A DNA stretch of 64,000 nt from QHXW01 sp035297145 (GTDB lineage Bacteria > Acidobacteriota > Terriglobia > Bryobacterales > Bryobacteraceae): the NCBI GenBank assembly GCA_035297145.1, contig DATGZN010000036.1:62001-126000 (forward strand), given 5' to 3'. Every line of letters starts with the position of its first letter. Positions within the stretch are counted from its first letter, which is position 1. The position numbers were made by a program, and so were the translations under genes. Positions 1 through 7,280 of the stretch are shown piece after piece. The notes under the pieces are model-generated. The model searched no databases, was not told the origin of the DNA, and saw nothing but the letters and a program-made list of their open reading frames with translations.

Positions 1-192
1 GTCACCGATCCCGAGCCGCTCCCCAAAGGCCATCCACTCTGGAAATTCGACAACGTCATCATCACCCCGCACATCGCCGGCCGCTCCGATAAGGACCGCG
101 ACCGCATGGTCGGCACCGTAAAAGAAAACCTCGAGCGCTTCGTCGACGGCAAGCCGCTCGTGAACGTGGTCGATAAGCAGAAGGGATACTGA
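1..192 (+). CDS. D-2-hydroxyacid dehydrogenase, C-terminal fragment
   Basis: Only the last 63 codons are in the window; the reading frame is open from base 1 to TGA at 190-192. The visible peptide contains ITPHIAG followed by a terminal helix (MVGTVKENLERFVDGKPLVNVVD), which is the usual C-terminus of NAD-dependent D-isomer specific 2-hydroxyacid dehydrogenases; the His of the TPH motif is the catalytic acid/base of that family. The substrate cannot be told from this fragment. It has no evident link to the flagellar genes downstream. Confidence 0.8.
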   Translation, partial: VTDPEPLPKGHPLWKFDNVIITPHIAGRSDKDRDRMVGTVKENLERFVDGKPLVNVVDKQKGY

Positions 193-419
193 GAGAAGCT
201 TCTTCCGGGGCGCACCAGACTCAATTCGCGGACTGGGGTCGAAATTCCGACCAACACAATCATGGAAACGGCTGCCCCGATTGGGAATTTCGTTGCCTGT
301 ACCCGAATTGCCCTCACCACCCGGCTCGGAAGCCGGCGTCGGCACAAAAACGGCTACCCTGATAGCGCGTAGCCACGGGAACCTAAATGTTGAGCGACGG
401 CGACAAGCAGTGGATGGCC
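193..419. other. Intergenic stretch, no gene seen
   Basis: Between the dehydrogenase stop and the promoter of the CheW-CZB gene. A 68-codon frame (281-487) has no family signature and no ribosome binding site, so I do not call it. I see no convincing terminator. Confidence 0.5.
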
Positions 420-446
420 GAGCAGCTTGTATATCACGGCCGATAA
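420..446 (+). promoter_or_regulatory. Candidate sigma-28 (FliA) promoter of the CheW-CZB gene
   Basis: GCCGATAA at 439-446 is an exact match to the sigma-28 -10 consensus. The -35 region 15 nt upstream (420-423, GAGC) does not match TAAA, so the call rests on the -10 box and on position: a start near 453 gives a leader of about 65 nt to the GTG at 519. A late-flagellar promoter in front of a chemotaxis coupling protein makes biological sense. Confidence 0.5.
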
Positions 447-518
447 TTCTTGGAACGTGTCAAGGTCGGGCTAAAGCGGGTGCCTAAGGCTGCCGATCTA
501 TCATCTGGAGGTTCAGTT

Positions 519-1379
519 GTGTCTAACGTTCTACGAACCTATCATCCAGAAATGCCCTGGGCGATCGTTGAGGTGAAAAACCAGCTATTTGCCGTCGCTA
601 CGCAAGACATGCGTGAGATGGTCATGATGCCCGAAGTGGCCCAGGTTCCCAACGTCCCCGACTACATTCGAGGCGTCATCAATCTCCGCGGACGGGTGAT
701 GCCGGTGGTGGACTTGCGCAAACGCATGGGCATGACTTCCGCTCTCGAGGAAACCGAGAGCTTTTGCGCCATGATGCGACAGCGCGAGCAGGACCACCGG
801 AACTGGCTGAACGAACTGGAAGCATCGGTCAAGGAGCACCGCGCGTTTTCGTTGACCACGGATCCGCACAAATGCGCCTTCGGCAAATGGTATGACAGCT
901 ACCATGCTGATAACGCGTGGGTTGCTGCATTGCTGAAGAAGTTTGATGTGCCGCACCAGCAGATCCACAGTGTCGCCGTTGACATCGAGAAGTTGAAGGC
1001 CGGCCAGGAGTTCGACAAAGCGGAGCAGTTGACCAGCCAGACCCGTGATGGCTTACTGGCCATGTTGGTGAAGCTGTTCGCCGAGCTGAAAGATGTGGTC
1101 CGGTACGCGAAGAGGGAAACTGCCGTCATCCTGGCGAGCAGCAACAGATTGTTCGCTATCTCGGTGGACGTGGCCCAGTCAATCGAGAGATTTCCAGCGG
1201 GAAACATCGAAGAAATTTCCCCCCTGGTGCCCATCAGCCACAACGGTGTAGTGCGACGGCTTGCAAGAAAATCCAAGAGCAAAGATGTCGTTCTTCTGAT
1301 TGAAACGGATAGTTTGATGGCGGGCTGCGATCTGACCGCACTGCCACCGCCGGACTCATCAACGACGATGACCAAATAG
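519..1379 (+). CDS. CheW-like coupling protein with inserted CZB zinc-binding domain
   Basis: 286 aa from the GTG at 519, chosen because GGAGG (507-511) lies 7 nt upstream; an in-frame TTG at 450 is less likely. The first CheW half (WAIVEV...GVINLRGRVMPVVDLRKRMGM, about residues 16-73) and the second half (ETAVILASSNRLFAISVDVAQSIERF onward, about 205-280) flank a helical CZB domain at about 83-175. CZB ligands are present: His93 (QDH), His117 and Cys119 in HKCAFGKWY, and His146/His150. CheW couples chemoreceptors to CheA in the cytoplasm; CZB domains bind zinc and in other proteins respond to zinc or to oxidants acting on the Cys. The nesting inside the CheW fold is inferred from order along the chain. 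Probably expressed with late flagellar genes. Confidence 0.85.
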   Translation: MSNVLRTYHPEMPWAIVEVKNQLFAVATQDMREMVMMPEVAQVPNVPDYIRGVINLRGRVMPVVDLRKRMGMTSALEETESFCAMMRQREQDHRNWLNELEASVKEHRAFSLTTDPHKCAFGKWYDSYHADNAWVAALLKKFDVPHQQIHSVAVDIEKLKAGQEFDKAEQLTSQTRDGLLAMLVKLFAELKDVVRYAKRETAVILASSNRLFAISVDVAQSIERFPAGNIEEISPLVPISHNGVVRRLARKSKSKDVVLLIETDSLMAGCDLTALPPPDSSTTMTK

Positions 1380-1411
1380 CCACTGAACGTCAATGCGTCC
1401 GGCGAAGCTCT

Positions 1412-3040
1412 AAACCCGCAAAGGCGCCGTCGAGTACAGCTACATCATCGATCCGGCATTGGATGACGGATACACGTTGATCGCCGCGAATGCGGTGGGC
1501 GTGCGTCCCAGCCTGGTCACGGCGGTTTATTGCCGGTTAATTGCGGCGCGGCAAGAGCCCGATGGCCGCTGGGACACCGCCGACGATCGGCCGCCGCAGT
1601 CTTATAGCCCCGTTCACCGCGACCGCGGTTGCTGTCAAAGCACTGCAACTTTATGCGCACCCCAGCCAACAGGCCGATATGGCAGCGCGCACGGAGCGCG
1701 CGCGAGCCTGGTTTCTCTCGCACCAGCCACGCGCTACCGAAGAGCGCGTGTCCCAGTTGCTCGGCGCATCCTGGACTGGCGCGGATCAGGCCACGCTGCA
1801 GAAAATGGCTGGCGAATTGAAGGCTACGCAACAAACCGATGGCGGCTGGAATTCACACGACGGCCGCTCGAGCGATGCCTATTCCACAGGCTAGGCGCTG
1901 GCCGCTCTTCATGACGCGGGCGGGGTCCCAATCACAGACGCCGCCTGGCAGCGTGGCATCGAATACCTCATTCGCACTCAGGCCCCGGATGGTTCCTGGC
2001 ACGTCATCTCGCGCTTGCACCCACCCGCGCCGGTAAGCCCTCCGTATTTCGAGACGGGACACCCTTATGGGCATGATCAGTTCGTCATGGGCATGATCAG
2101 TTCGTCTCAACCATGGGGGACAGCCTGGCGTTGATCGCACTGGCCACGGCTCTCGGGCCGGCGAAGCCGAGTCCACTGACCCTTAAGGAGGCGGAGCCTG
2201 GCGTGATCGAACCGTGGGCGGAAACGCTGCTATTCGGGAGCTCCGGGGATGTGAAGAGGCTGCTCGATGGCGGGTTCGATCCGAATTCTGCGACAAAAGC
2301 GGGCGGAGTCACGGCGCTGATGCTGGCGGCGCCGGATGTCGAAAAGATGAAGTTGCTGATCGATCGCGGCGCCAATGCCGATGTGCGGTCGAAGAACAAA
2401 TACTCCGCGCTCCTGGTGGCGGCGCAATATCCGGGCTTGGTTGCGGCGATGAATCTGCTTTTGGATCACGGCGCCAAAGTGCGTCTGCCGAAGGGGCGGG
2501 GCGCACCAATATTCAATGCGTTTCCGACGTTCCTTGCGGCGTTTTCAGGAAATGCCGACGTCATCGCCCGACTCCAAAAAGAGGGCGATCGCGTGGACGA
2601 CAAAATGAATGTCCTGGGGATGTTTCCCGCGACGCCCCTGCTTTTTTTTGCAACCACGCACCGGACCGGCGCCGTCCAGTCACTGCTAAACGCCGGAGCC
2701 AAGGTGGACGAGGTGGACGGCGACGGCATCACCAGCCTCGGCTGGGCGGCGATCGCGAACCGCGTGGACATGGCTCGGTTGCTAATCGAGCGTGGAGCCG
2801 ATGTGAATCACGTCGACAGCAAGGGGATGACGCCACTATTGTACGCAGCCTCGATCGACTTCGGCGATTGTGCAATGGTCAATCTGCTGCTGCAATCCGG
2901 CGCCCGGACGAACGCGCGTACGAAGGAGGGGCTGACGGCCCTCGGACTTGGCCCGGAAATACAAACACACCCACCTGCTGGCAAGCCTGGAACAGCCGCG
3001 GGCTACTGCTGAGGTGCGGCCGGAGGAACGGGGTCGGTGA
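1412..3040 (+). pseudogene. Decayed prenyltransferase-repeat/ankyrin-repeat protein
   Basis: One ancestral protein can be followed through several frames. From about 1414 it has squalene-cyclase-like repeats (EPDGRWDT, QTDGGWNS, APDGSWH; the QxxDGxW pattern), then five or six ankyrin repeats from about 2200 to 2990. Lesions seen: an extra C in the run at 1608-1611 (SYSP then FTATAV in the next frame); CAG to TAG at 1892-1894; a perfect 20-bp tandem duplication at 2067-2106 that breaks the frame; an extra G at 2944-2945, after which the ankyrin end (LARKYKHTHLLASLEQ) continues in another frame to TGA at 3038-3040. The N-terminus is missing: a TAA lies just upstream of 1414. The frame 2113-3012 is still open (299 codons) and could give an ankyrin fragment. 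The 3' end overlaps the convergent transglycosylase gene. Confidence 0.85.
2067..2106. repeat. Perfect 20-bp tandem duplication inside the pseudogene
   Basis: Positions 2067-2086 and 2087-2106 are identical and adjacent. Removing one copy joins the frame ending ...GHDQFV at 2086 to STMGDSLALIALATAL from 2107, restoring one continuous protein. The duplication is therefore a visible inactivating mutation. Confidence 0.95.
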
Positions 3041-3749
3041 TGGGGGCTGGAGTTTGCTCCGCAGGTGGTTCGATGCCGAGCTTGGTCAGGATTGCTTTAA
3101 CGTAGTCAGTGGTTTCCGGGATGTTCGGAATACCACCGGCTTTATCAACAGTTTCGGGTCCCGCGTTGTAGGCGCTGAGCGCGAGCGCCAGGTTGCCGCT
3201 GTACTTGGTGATTAACTCCTTTAGATACTTGGCTCCGGCATCGACGTTTTGTTTCGCGTCAAACGGATCCTTCACGCTGAAACGGTCGGCGGTGTCGGGC
3301 ATGAGCTGCATGAGGCCCTGGGCACCTTTATCCGAGATGGCGCAGGGGCGAAATCCGGATTCCTGCTGGATGACGGCCGTAACCAGCTTGGGGTCAAGGC
3401 TTTCGCGCTGTGCCGCTCCCAGAACAAAAGGCGCAACAGTGTCCTCAGGGACAGGGTCACAGGATACGTCGGGCATGGCTGTTGCGGCTTGAGGTTGGGG
3501 CGGAGTCAGCGGCGCCAGGGTGAAAAAGGAGTCCTTTCCGGCTAAACTCTGTCCTTGCTTACCGATAGAGGCGGCAATCGATGCCGCGACAGCGGCTTTC
3601 TGCTTTTCCACAGCGGTCTGCGTGGCCGCCAGGGTGGTCTCGCGCTGTTTCTGGACCACTGCATCCGGTGAGGTCTTGGGAGGAGGGGGAGTGGCAGGAG
3701 TTTGAGCTACGGCGCTAACTGTCAGCCACAGAAAGGCATAGGACTTCAT
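3003..3749 (-). CDS. Secreted SLT-type lytic transglycosylase
   Basis: 248 aa. An N-terminal hydrophobic segment (MKSYAFLWLTVSAVAQ) reads as a signal peptide. A Pro/Ala/Lys-rich linker follows, then an SLT domain (about 110-225): catalytic Glu in IQQESGF, GAQGLMQLMPDTA, NVDAGAKYLKEL and LALSAYNAGP are the family motifs. These periplasmic enzymes cut peptidoglycan between MurNAc and GlcNAc. It stands directly before the flagellar genes, and the FlgJ of this cluster (5070-5423) has no muramidase domain, so this enzyme may open the wall for the rod, as separate transglycosylases do in some other flagellated bacteria; that is inference. No Shine-Dalgarno sequence is visible. The 3' end overlaps the pseudogene by 38 nt. 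Confidence 0.85.
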   Translation of the reverse strand: MKSYAFLWLTVSAVAQTPATPPPPKTSPDAVVQKQRETTLAATQTAVEKQKAAVAASIAASIGKQGQSLAGKDSFFTLAPLTPPQPQAATAMPDVSCDPVPEDTVAPFVLGAAQRESLDPKLVTAVIQQESGFRPCAISDKGAQGLMQLMPDTADRFSVKDPFDAKQNVDAGAKYLKELITKYSGNLALALSAYNAGPETVDKAGGIPNIPETTDYVKAILTKLGIEPPAEQTPAPITDPVPPAAPQQ

Positions 3750-3759
3750 TTGCTTATAA

Positions 3760-3786
3760 GAATCGACCGCTCAAAAAAAATCTTTA
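3760..3786 (-). promoter_or_regulatory. Possible sigma-28-like promoter of the transglycosylase gene
   Basis: On the minus strand, TAAAGATT begins at 3786 (consensus TAAAGTTT) and GTCGATTC occupies 3767-3760 (consensus GCCGATAA, 5 of 8), with exactly 15 nt between TAAA and the -10 box. Start of transcription would be only a few nt before the ATG, so the mRNA would be almost leaderless. Weak call. Confidence 0.3.
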
Positions 3787-3871
3787 GCGAAAAACTCGAA
3801 AATTATTGGTTTTAGCCGAAAAGATGTAATGAGGGAGCACTAGTCGCTTCCTCTAAACGAGGACCGAGCGT

Positions 3872-4183
3872 ATGGAAATCACCGGAGCCAGTGGAGCAGC
3901 ACCCGCGCTCGCCGCAATTCCCACTCCGGCGCAAGTACCGCCGGAGCAGGCGGCGAACAACCGCAACTTGATCCAGGCCGTTAAGGCTGTGAACGAGGCC
4001 GGAACGCTCGGCGACAATAACGAGATCACTTTTCAAATGGACCGGAATTCCCGGCTCCCCGTCATCCAGATCATCGACCGCTCTACCAAACAAGTGGTCG
4101 AGCAGATCCCGCCGGAATACATTCTGCAACTGGCGGAGACATTGGGAAAAGGCGACTCGAGCAGTTTCTCCACTTTAGCCTGA
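3872..4183 (+). CDS. flaG: FlaG family protein
   Basis: 103 aa. After a Pro/Ala-rich N-terminus (about 1-40) comes the FlaG core: EITFQMDRNSRLPVIQIIDRSTKQVVEQIPPEYILQLAE, matching the family pattern of a basic helix plus 'VVRQIPPE'. FlaG proteins affect filament length and often sit beside fliD/fliS. Here it is followed by fliS 53 nt downstream in the same direction, as a small late operon away from fliC and fliD (which lie at 39-42 kb). GAGGA precedes the ATG. A weak sigma-28-like -10 (GCCGAAAA at 3816-3823) lies upstream, without a clear -35. Confidence 0.85.
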   Translation: MEITGASGAAPALAAIPTPAQVPPEQAANNRNLIQAVKAVNEAGTLGDNNEITFQMDRNSRLPVIQIIDRSTKQVVEQIPPEYILQLAETLGKGDSSSFSTLA

Positions 4184-4236
4184 TCGGCTAAGACAAAAAC
4201 CTGAAGTCGGTCCGATATGGATAGTAGGAGCGATTG

Positions 4237-4668
4237 ATGCCAGCCAACCCCTACGATACCTACCTAGACGCCACCATTCTCTCGGCTGACCCGATCGAGC
4301 TGATCCGCATTCTTTACCGGACAGCCATCGATTCAGTACACGACGCGCGCGGTCATCTGGCGGCCGGGGACGTTGCGGCGCGCGTGCGGGCGGTGAATAA
4401 GGCCTGGGGAGCGCTGCGGGAATTGAGCTTCTGTCTAAATCACGAAGCTGAGCCTGCTTTGGCGCGCAAACTTGCCGAGCTCTACGACTTCATGCAGCGC
4501 CGGTTGCTGGCGGCCAACTTCGAACAGACGGATGCACCTCTCGCCGAGGTCGCCGGCCTTCTAGAGAACCTTTCGGAAGCCTGGGAGAAGGTGGAGGTGG
4601 CGAACGTCAACAACTGGAGTGCAGACTACTCAGGGGACCACACGGAGTTAGCGGCAGCAGAGCTGTAG
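4237..4668 (+). CDS. fliS: Flagellin export chaperone FliS
   Basis: 143 aa from the ATG at 4237, which has AGGAG at 4226-4230; the TTG three bases earlier is not needed. The N-terminus (NPYDTYLDATILSADPIELIRILYRTAIDSV) is the classical FliS start, followed by a four-helix bundle. FliS binds the C-terminus of flagellin in the cytoplasm and keeps it from polymerising before export. It is the second gene of the flaG-fliS unit and ends at a hairpin shared with the convergent flgM. Confidence 0.92.
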   Translation: MPANPYDTYLDATILSADPIELIRILYRTAIDSVHDARGHLAAGDVAARVRAVNKAWGALRELSFCLNHEAEPALARKLAELYDFMQRRLLAANFEQTDAPLAEVAGLLENLSEAWEKVEVANVNNWSADYSGDHTELAAAEL

Positions 4669-4690
4669 GCCGGGCGTGTTCTGAGAAAAG

Positions 4691-4716
4691 CCGCGGGTGT
4701 CCCGCAAACACCGCGG
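4691..4716. terminator. Hairpin between convergent fliS and flgM
   Basis: 4691-4700 pairs with 4708-4716: nine base pairs with one bulged G, around a 7-nt loop. It is GC-rich and has no T-run on either side. Its position between two converging genes suits a bidirectional terminator; it could also be a dispersed palindromic repeat. Confidence 0.45.
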
Positions 4717-4744
4717 TACCCCCGCGCTACAAGAATGCTGTCAT

Positions 4745-4999
4745 CTATTCGAGGGGAATCAGGTAAAAATCTACGATGCTCTGGCTGACTTCAGCCGCGT
4801 CGGGTTTGTAGCTTCCGGCGTTGACTTCGGTCTGGATCTGCTCCAGCTTTTCCGGGGCGAGGCCGGCGGCGGCTTGGGAGAGCGCGGACAGATCGACGTG
4901 ATCCGCGCTGGCGGGAGCAGGTGGTGGAGCGGGAGCGCCGGGCGTTGCCGCGGATGCCGGGCGAACGGGTGCGTTTTTACCAGTGGATTCTATCCGCAT
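4745..4999 (-). CDS. flgM: Anti-sigma-28 factor FlgM (copy 1)
   Basis: 84 aa. A Pro/Ala-rich unstructured N-terminal half is followed by the FlgM core: VDLSALSQAAAGL, then EKLEQIQTEVNAGSYKPDAAEVSQSIVDFYL, the pattern for the helices that hold sigma-28. FlgM blocks FliA until the hook is finished and then is exported. It is the last gene of the flgF...flgJ block but has its own candidate sigma-28 promoter. AGGTG at 5004-5008 precedes the ATG. A second FlgM-like protein is at 25082-25396. Confidence 0.88.
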   Translation of the reverse strand: MRIESTGKNAPVRPASAATPGAPAPPPAPASADHVDLSALSQAAAGLAPEKLEQIQTEVNAGSYKPDAAEVSQSIVDFYLIPLE

Positions 5000-5015
5000 G
5001 CATCACCTGAAAAAC

Positions 5016-5042
5016 TTATCGTCCTGTAATAGCCAAATTCTA
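5016..5042 (-). promoter_or_regulatory. Candidate sigma-28 promoter of flgM
   Basis: Minus strand: TAGA at 5042-5039, 15 nt, then GACGATAA at 5023-5016 (7 of 8 to GCCGATAA). Spacing is exactly that of sigma-28 promoters. The start would be near 5009, just before the ribosome binding site. A late promoter for flgM is usual in other bacteria. Confidence 0.5.
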
Positions 5043-5069
5043 GTAAGACGGATGTTATCCGTTAAGATA

Positions 5070-5423
5070 TCAAGGCTTGGTATTCTGGGCAACGCTAACC
5101 GAGCCAGGGGTTTCCGCGGCCTCCGACGACTTGGTGAGGCCCTGAATGATCATGCGCGAAAGGCCGAGTCCACCTCCGTTAGCGAGTGCCTGAGCGAATT
5201 GCTCTTCGGCCATTTCACTGGCGCATTCCGAGGATTCATCCTCTTCACCGAGCCAGCCTTTCGAACCGGTTTCGTGCATGGACTTCATGAGCTGGGCGAT
5301 GAGCAGCGATTCGAACTGCTTGGCGGCTTGTTCGATTTTCTCCGGGGTGTCCTTTTTGGACGGCGCATCGAGACCTGGGGAGAGCATCGGGATTTGCGGA
5401 GCGGAAATGCTGAGATCGGCCAT
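5070..5423 (-). CDS. flgJ: Rod-binding protein FlgJ, N-terminal domain only
   Basis: 117 aa. Shows the FlgJ rod-cap domain: KIEQAAKQFESLLIAQLMKSM, then a segment ending AEEQFAQALANGGGLGLSRMIIQGL. The muramidase domain of enterobacterial FlgJ (about 310 aa in total) is absent. It acts in the periplasm as the cap under which the rod polymerises. The start lies 2 nt after the flgI stop, so they are coupled. A small palindrome (5048-5062, 6-bp stem) follows the stop and may be a weak terminator before the flgM promoter. Confidence 0.85.
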   Translation of the reverse strand: MADLSISAPQIPMLSPGLDAPSKKDTPEKIEQAAKQFESLLIAQLMKSMHETGSKGWLGEEDESSECASEMAEEQFAQALANGGGLGLSRMIIQGLTKSSEAAETPGSVSVAQNTKP

Positions 5424-5424
5424 A

Positions 5425-6531
5425 TCAGATCACGTCCAGTTCGGCTTCGAGCGCCCCGGCAGCGCGCAGATTTTGCAGGATGGCGATGATATCGCGGGGC
5501 GTGGAACCGATGGCGGCAAGAGCGCGCACCAGCTCCTCGATGGTGGCGCCTTCCTTGAGAACCAGGTTGCGGGATTTTTCTTCCTTGGCACCAACGCTGA
5601 CTTGCGGGACCACTTCTGTCTTGCCTTGAGACAGCGGGCCGGGCTGGGAGACAGCGTAACTTGTCTGCACCTGAAGTGTGAGGTTGCCGTGCATGATGGC
5701 CACAGGTGCGATGTGGACGTCGCCACCCATCACGATGGTCCCTGTGCGCTCATTAATGACGACGCGCGCGGGACGGTCCGCATCGACTGGAATTTTTTCC
5801 AGTTCGGAGATGAATTCGATCGAGTGCGCGGCATAGTCGGGCGGGATGGCCACGGTCACCAGCGCGGAATTCTCCGCCTTGGCGAGCGGCGTTCCGGTGG
5901 ATGTGAACTTGTGGTTGACGGCTTCGGCGATGCGGGCGGATGTGGTGAAGTCGGCGTCGCGCAGTTGTAGCTGAATGCGGCCGGTGGGGACGACGGATGG
6001 GGAGGTGCGCTCGACCAGGCCGCCCGCGGGCACGCGGCCCACGGTGGGATGATTCACAGTCTGGCTGTTGTTGGAGCGGCCAGCGGAGAAGCCACCGGTG
6101 ACGACGGGGCCTTGCGCCACGGCGTAGATCTGGCCATCGCCGGCACGCAAAGCGGTCAACAGGAGGATGCCGCCTTGCAGATTCTGGGCGTCGCCCATGG
6201 CAGCGGCCGTCACGTCGACGCGCATTCCCGGTTGAGCGAAGGGCGGCAGGGTGGCGGTTACCATTACAGCCGCGGTGTTTTTGACGGTGATGGCGGTGGG
6301 ATTCACGGTGAGGCCCATGCGCTCCAGCATATTGGCCAAGCTTTGGGCGGAGAACACGGTCTGCTGGCGGTCGCCAGTACCGGCGAGGCCCACGACGAGG
6401 CCGTACCCGATGAGCTGATTATCGCGCACGCCGCCCAGCGCCACGAGTTCCTTCAGGCGCGTGGTGGCAAGCGCGGCAGGAACATTTCCGACCAGGGCGA
6501 GGATTGCGAGAATCGCGGTGAATCCCTTCAT
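5425..6531 (-). CDS. flgI: Flagellar P-ring protein FlgI
   Basis: 368 aa, normal family length. Signal peptide (MKGFTAILAILALVGNVPAALA), then the FlgI signature TRLKELVALGGVRDNQLIGYGLVVGLAGTGD, LANMLERMG and near the C-terminus LVRALAAIGSTPRDIIAILQNLRAAGALEAEL. It forms the P-ring around the rod in the peptidoglycan layer. It contains no cysteine, unlike E. coli FlgI, which needs a DsbA-made disulphide; so the DsbA-like gene at 21584 cannot be explained by FlgI. Follows flgH by 8 nt. Confidence 0.95.
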   Translation of the reverse strand: MKGFTAILAILALVGNVPAALATTRLKELVALGGVRDNQLIGYGLVVGLAGTGDRQQTVFSAQSLANMLERMGLTVNPTAITVKNTAAVMVTATLPPFAQPGMRVDVTAAAMGDAQNLQGGILLLTALRAGDGQIYAVAQGPVVTGGFSAGRSNNSQTVNHPTVGRVPAGGLVERTSPSVVPTGRIQLQLRDADFTTSARIAEAVNHKFTSTGTPLAKAENSALVTVAIPPDYAAHSIEFISELEKIPVDADRPARVVINERTGTIVMGGDVHIAPVAIMHGNLTLQVQTSYAVSQPGPLSQGKTEVVPQVSVGAKEEKSRNLVLKEGATIEELVRALAAIGSTPRDIIAILQNLRAAGALEAELDVI

Positions 6532-6539
6532 GTGACTGT

Positions 6540-7280
6540 TCAGAACGGCAGGAGGCCCATCAGAGCGCGATAGACAATATTGGGTCTCTTTGCCACGTCG
6601 TTGACGACGCCTTTGCCATTGATGCGCACCTCGACTTCGGCCATGTGGTCGGAGCGGACGGTGTTGGTGGTGTCGATATCGGCCGGCCGCACCACGCCGC
6701 GAACGACCACGTTTTGGCGTTCGGAATTTACCTGAATGTCTTTGGCGCCTTCGACCACGAGGTTTCCGTTGGGAAGCACCTGGGTGACGCGCGCCGCCAG
6801 GGTGGTGGTGAATGTTGTTTGGCGCGAGGTGGTGCCTTCGCCGTCAAGCGAAGTGTTGGTCGAAAGATTGGCGAGGTTGGTCCACGGTCCAGTGGCGCGG
6901 GTCAAGCCGGCCAATGCGGGGATGGTTGCCTTGGCGGCCGAGGCGCGGGAAGTCTTGGTCACGCCAGTGACATCCGCAGTGACATTTTCGGCGACGAGCA
7001 CAGTGACCATGTCGTCGACCAGACGGGCGCGCACGTCGCTGCCGAGGTCCAGCAAGCGCGAAGACGGTGTCCAAGTCGAGCCAGGCGATGAAAGGGGACC
7101 GGTGTTGGCCGGGGCATTGCGCATGGCCTCCCGAATATAGCGATCGAGCGGGGAGTCTTCCGGCGGTTTCTGAGTTTTCGGTTTCGCTTTCGAGCTTTGA
7201 GCGAGGCCAGGAGTGGCCGCGCAAACTAGCGCGAGCGCCACCGTGGCGAGCATTCGAGAACGATGTTGGATGAAGGTCAT
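6540..7280 (-). CDS. flgH: Flagellar L-ring protein FlgH
   Basis: 246 aa. Typical FlgH motifs: LLDLGSDVRARLVDDMVTVLVAENVTA, FTTTLAARVTQVLPNGNLVVEGAKDIQVNSERQ, VVRGVVRPADIDTTNTVRSDHMAEVEVRINGKG. It forms the outer-membrane L-ring. FlgH is normally a lipoprotein; here the only cysteine (Cys20, in ALVC) does not fit a lipobox, and the N-terminus looks like an ordinary signal peptide ending ...PGLA before QSS. The start overlaps the flgA stop by 4 nt. Confidence 0.93.
   Translation of the reverse strand: MTFIQHRSRMLATVALALVCAATPGLAQSSKAKPKTQKPPEDSPLDRYIREAMRNAPANTGPLSSPGSTWTPSSRLLDLGSDVRARLVDDMVTVLVAENVTADVTGVTKTSRASAAKATIPALAGLTRATGPWTNLANLSTNTSLDGEGTTSRQTTFTTTLAARVTQVLPNGNLVVEGAKDIQVNSERQNVVVRGVVRPADIDTTNTVRSDHMAEVEVRINGKGVVNDVAKRPNIVYRALMGLLPF

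Noticed and set aside
2214..3215. 333-codon frame overlapping the ankyrin pseudogene
   Set aside because: Its peptide has no ankyrin or other pattern; it is an out-of-frame reading of the pseudogene that continues antisense to the transglycosylase.
5048..5062. Six-bp palindrome after flgJ as a terminator
   Set aside because: The stem is short and there is no clear T-run; only noted in the flgJ entry.
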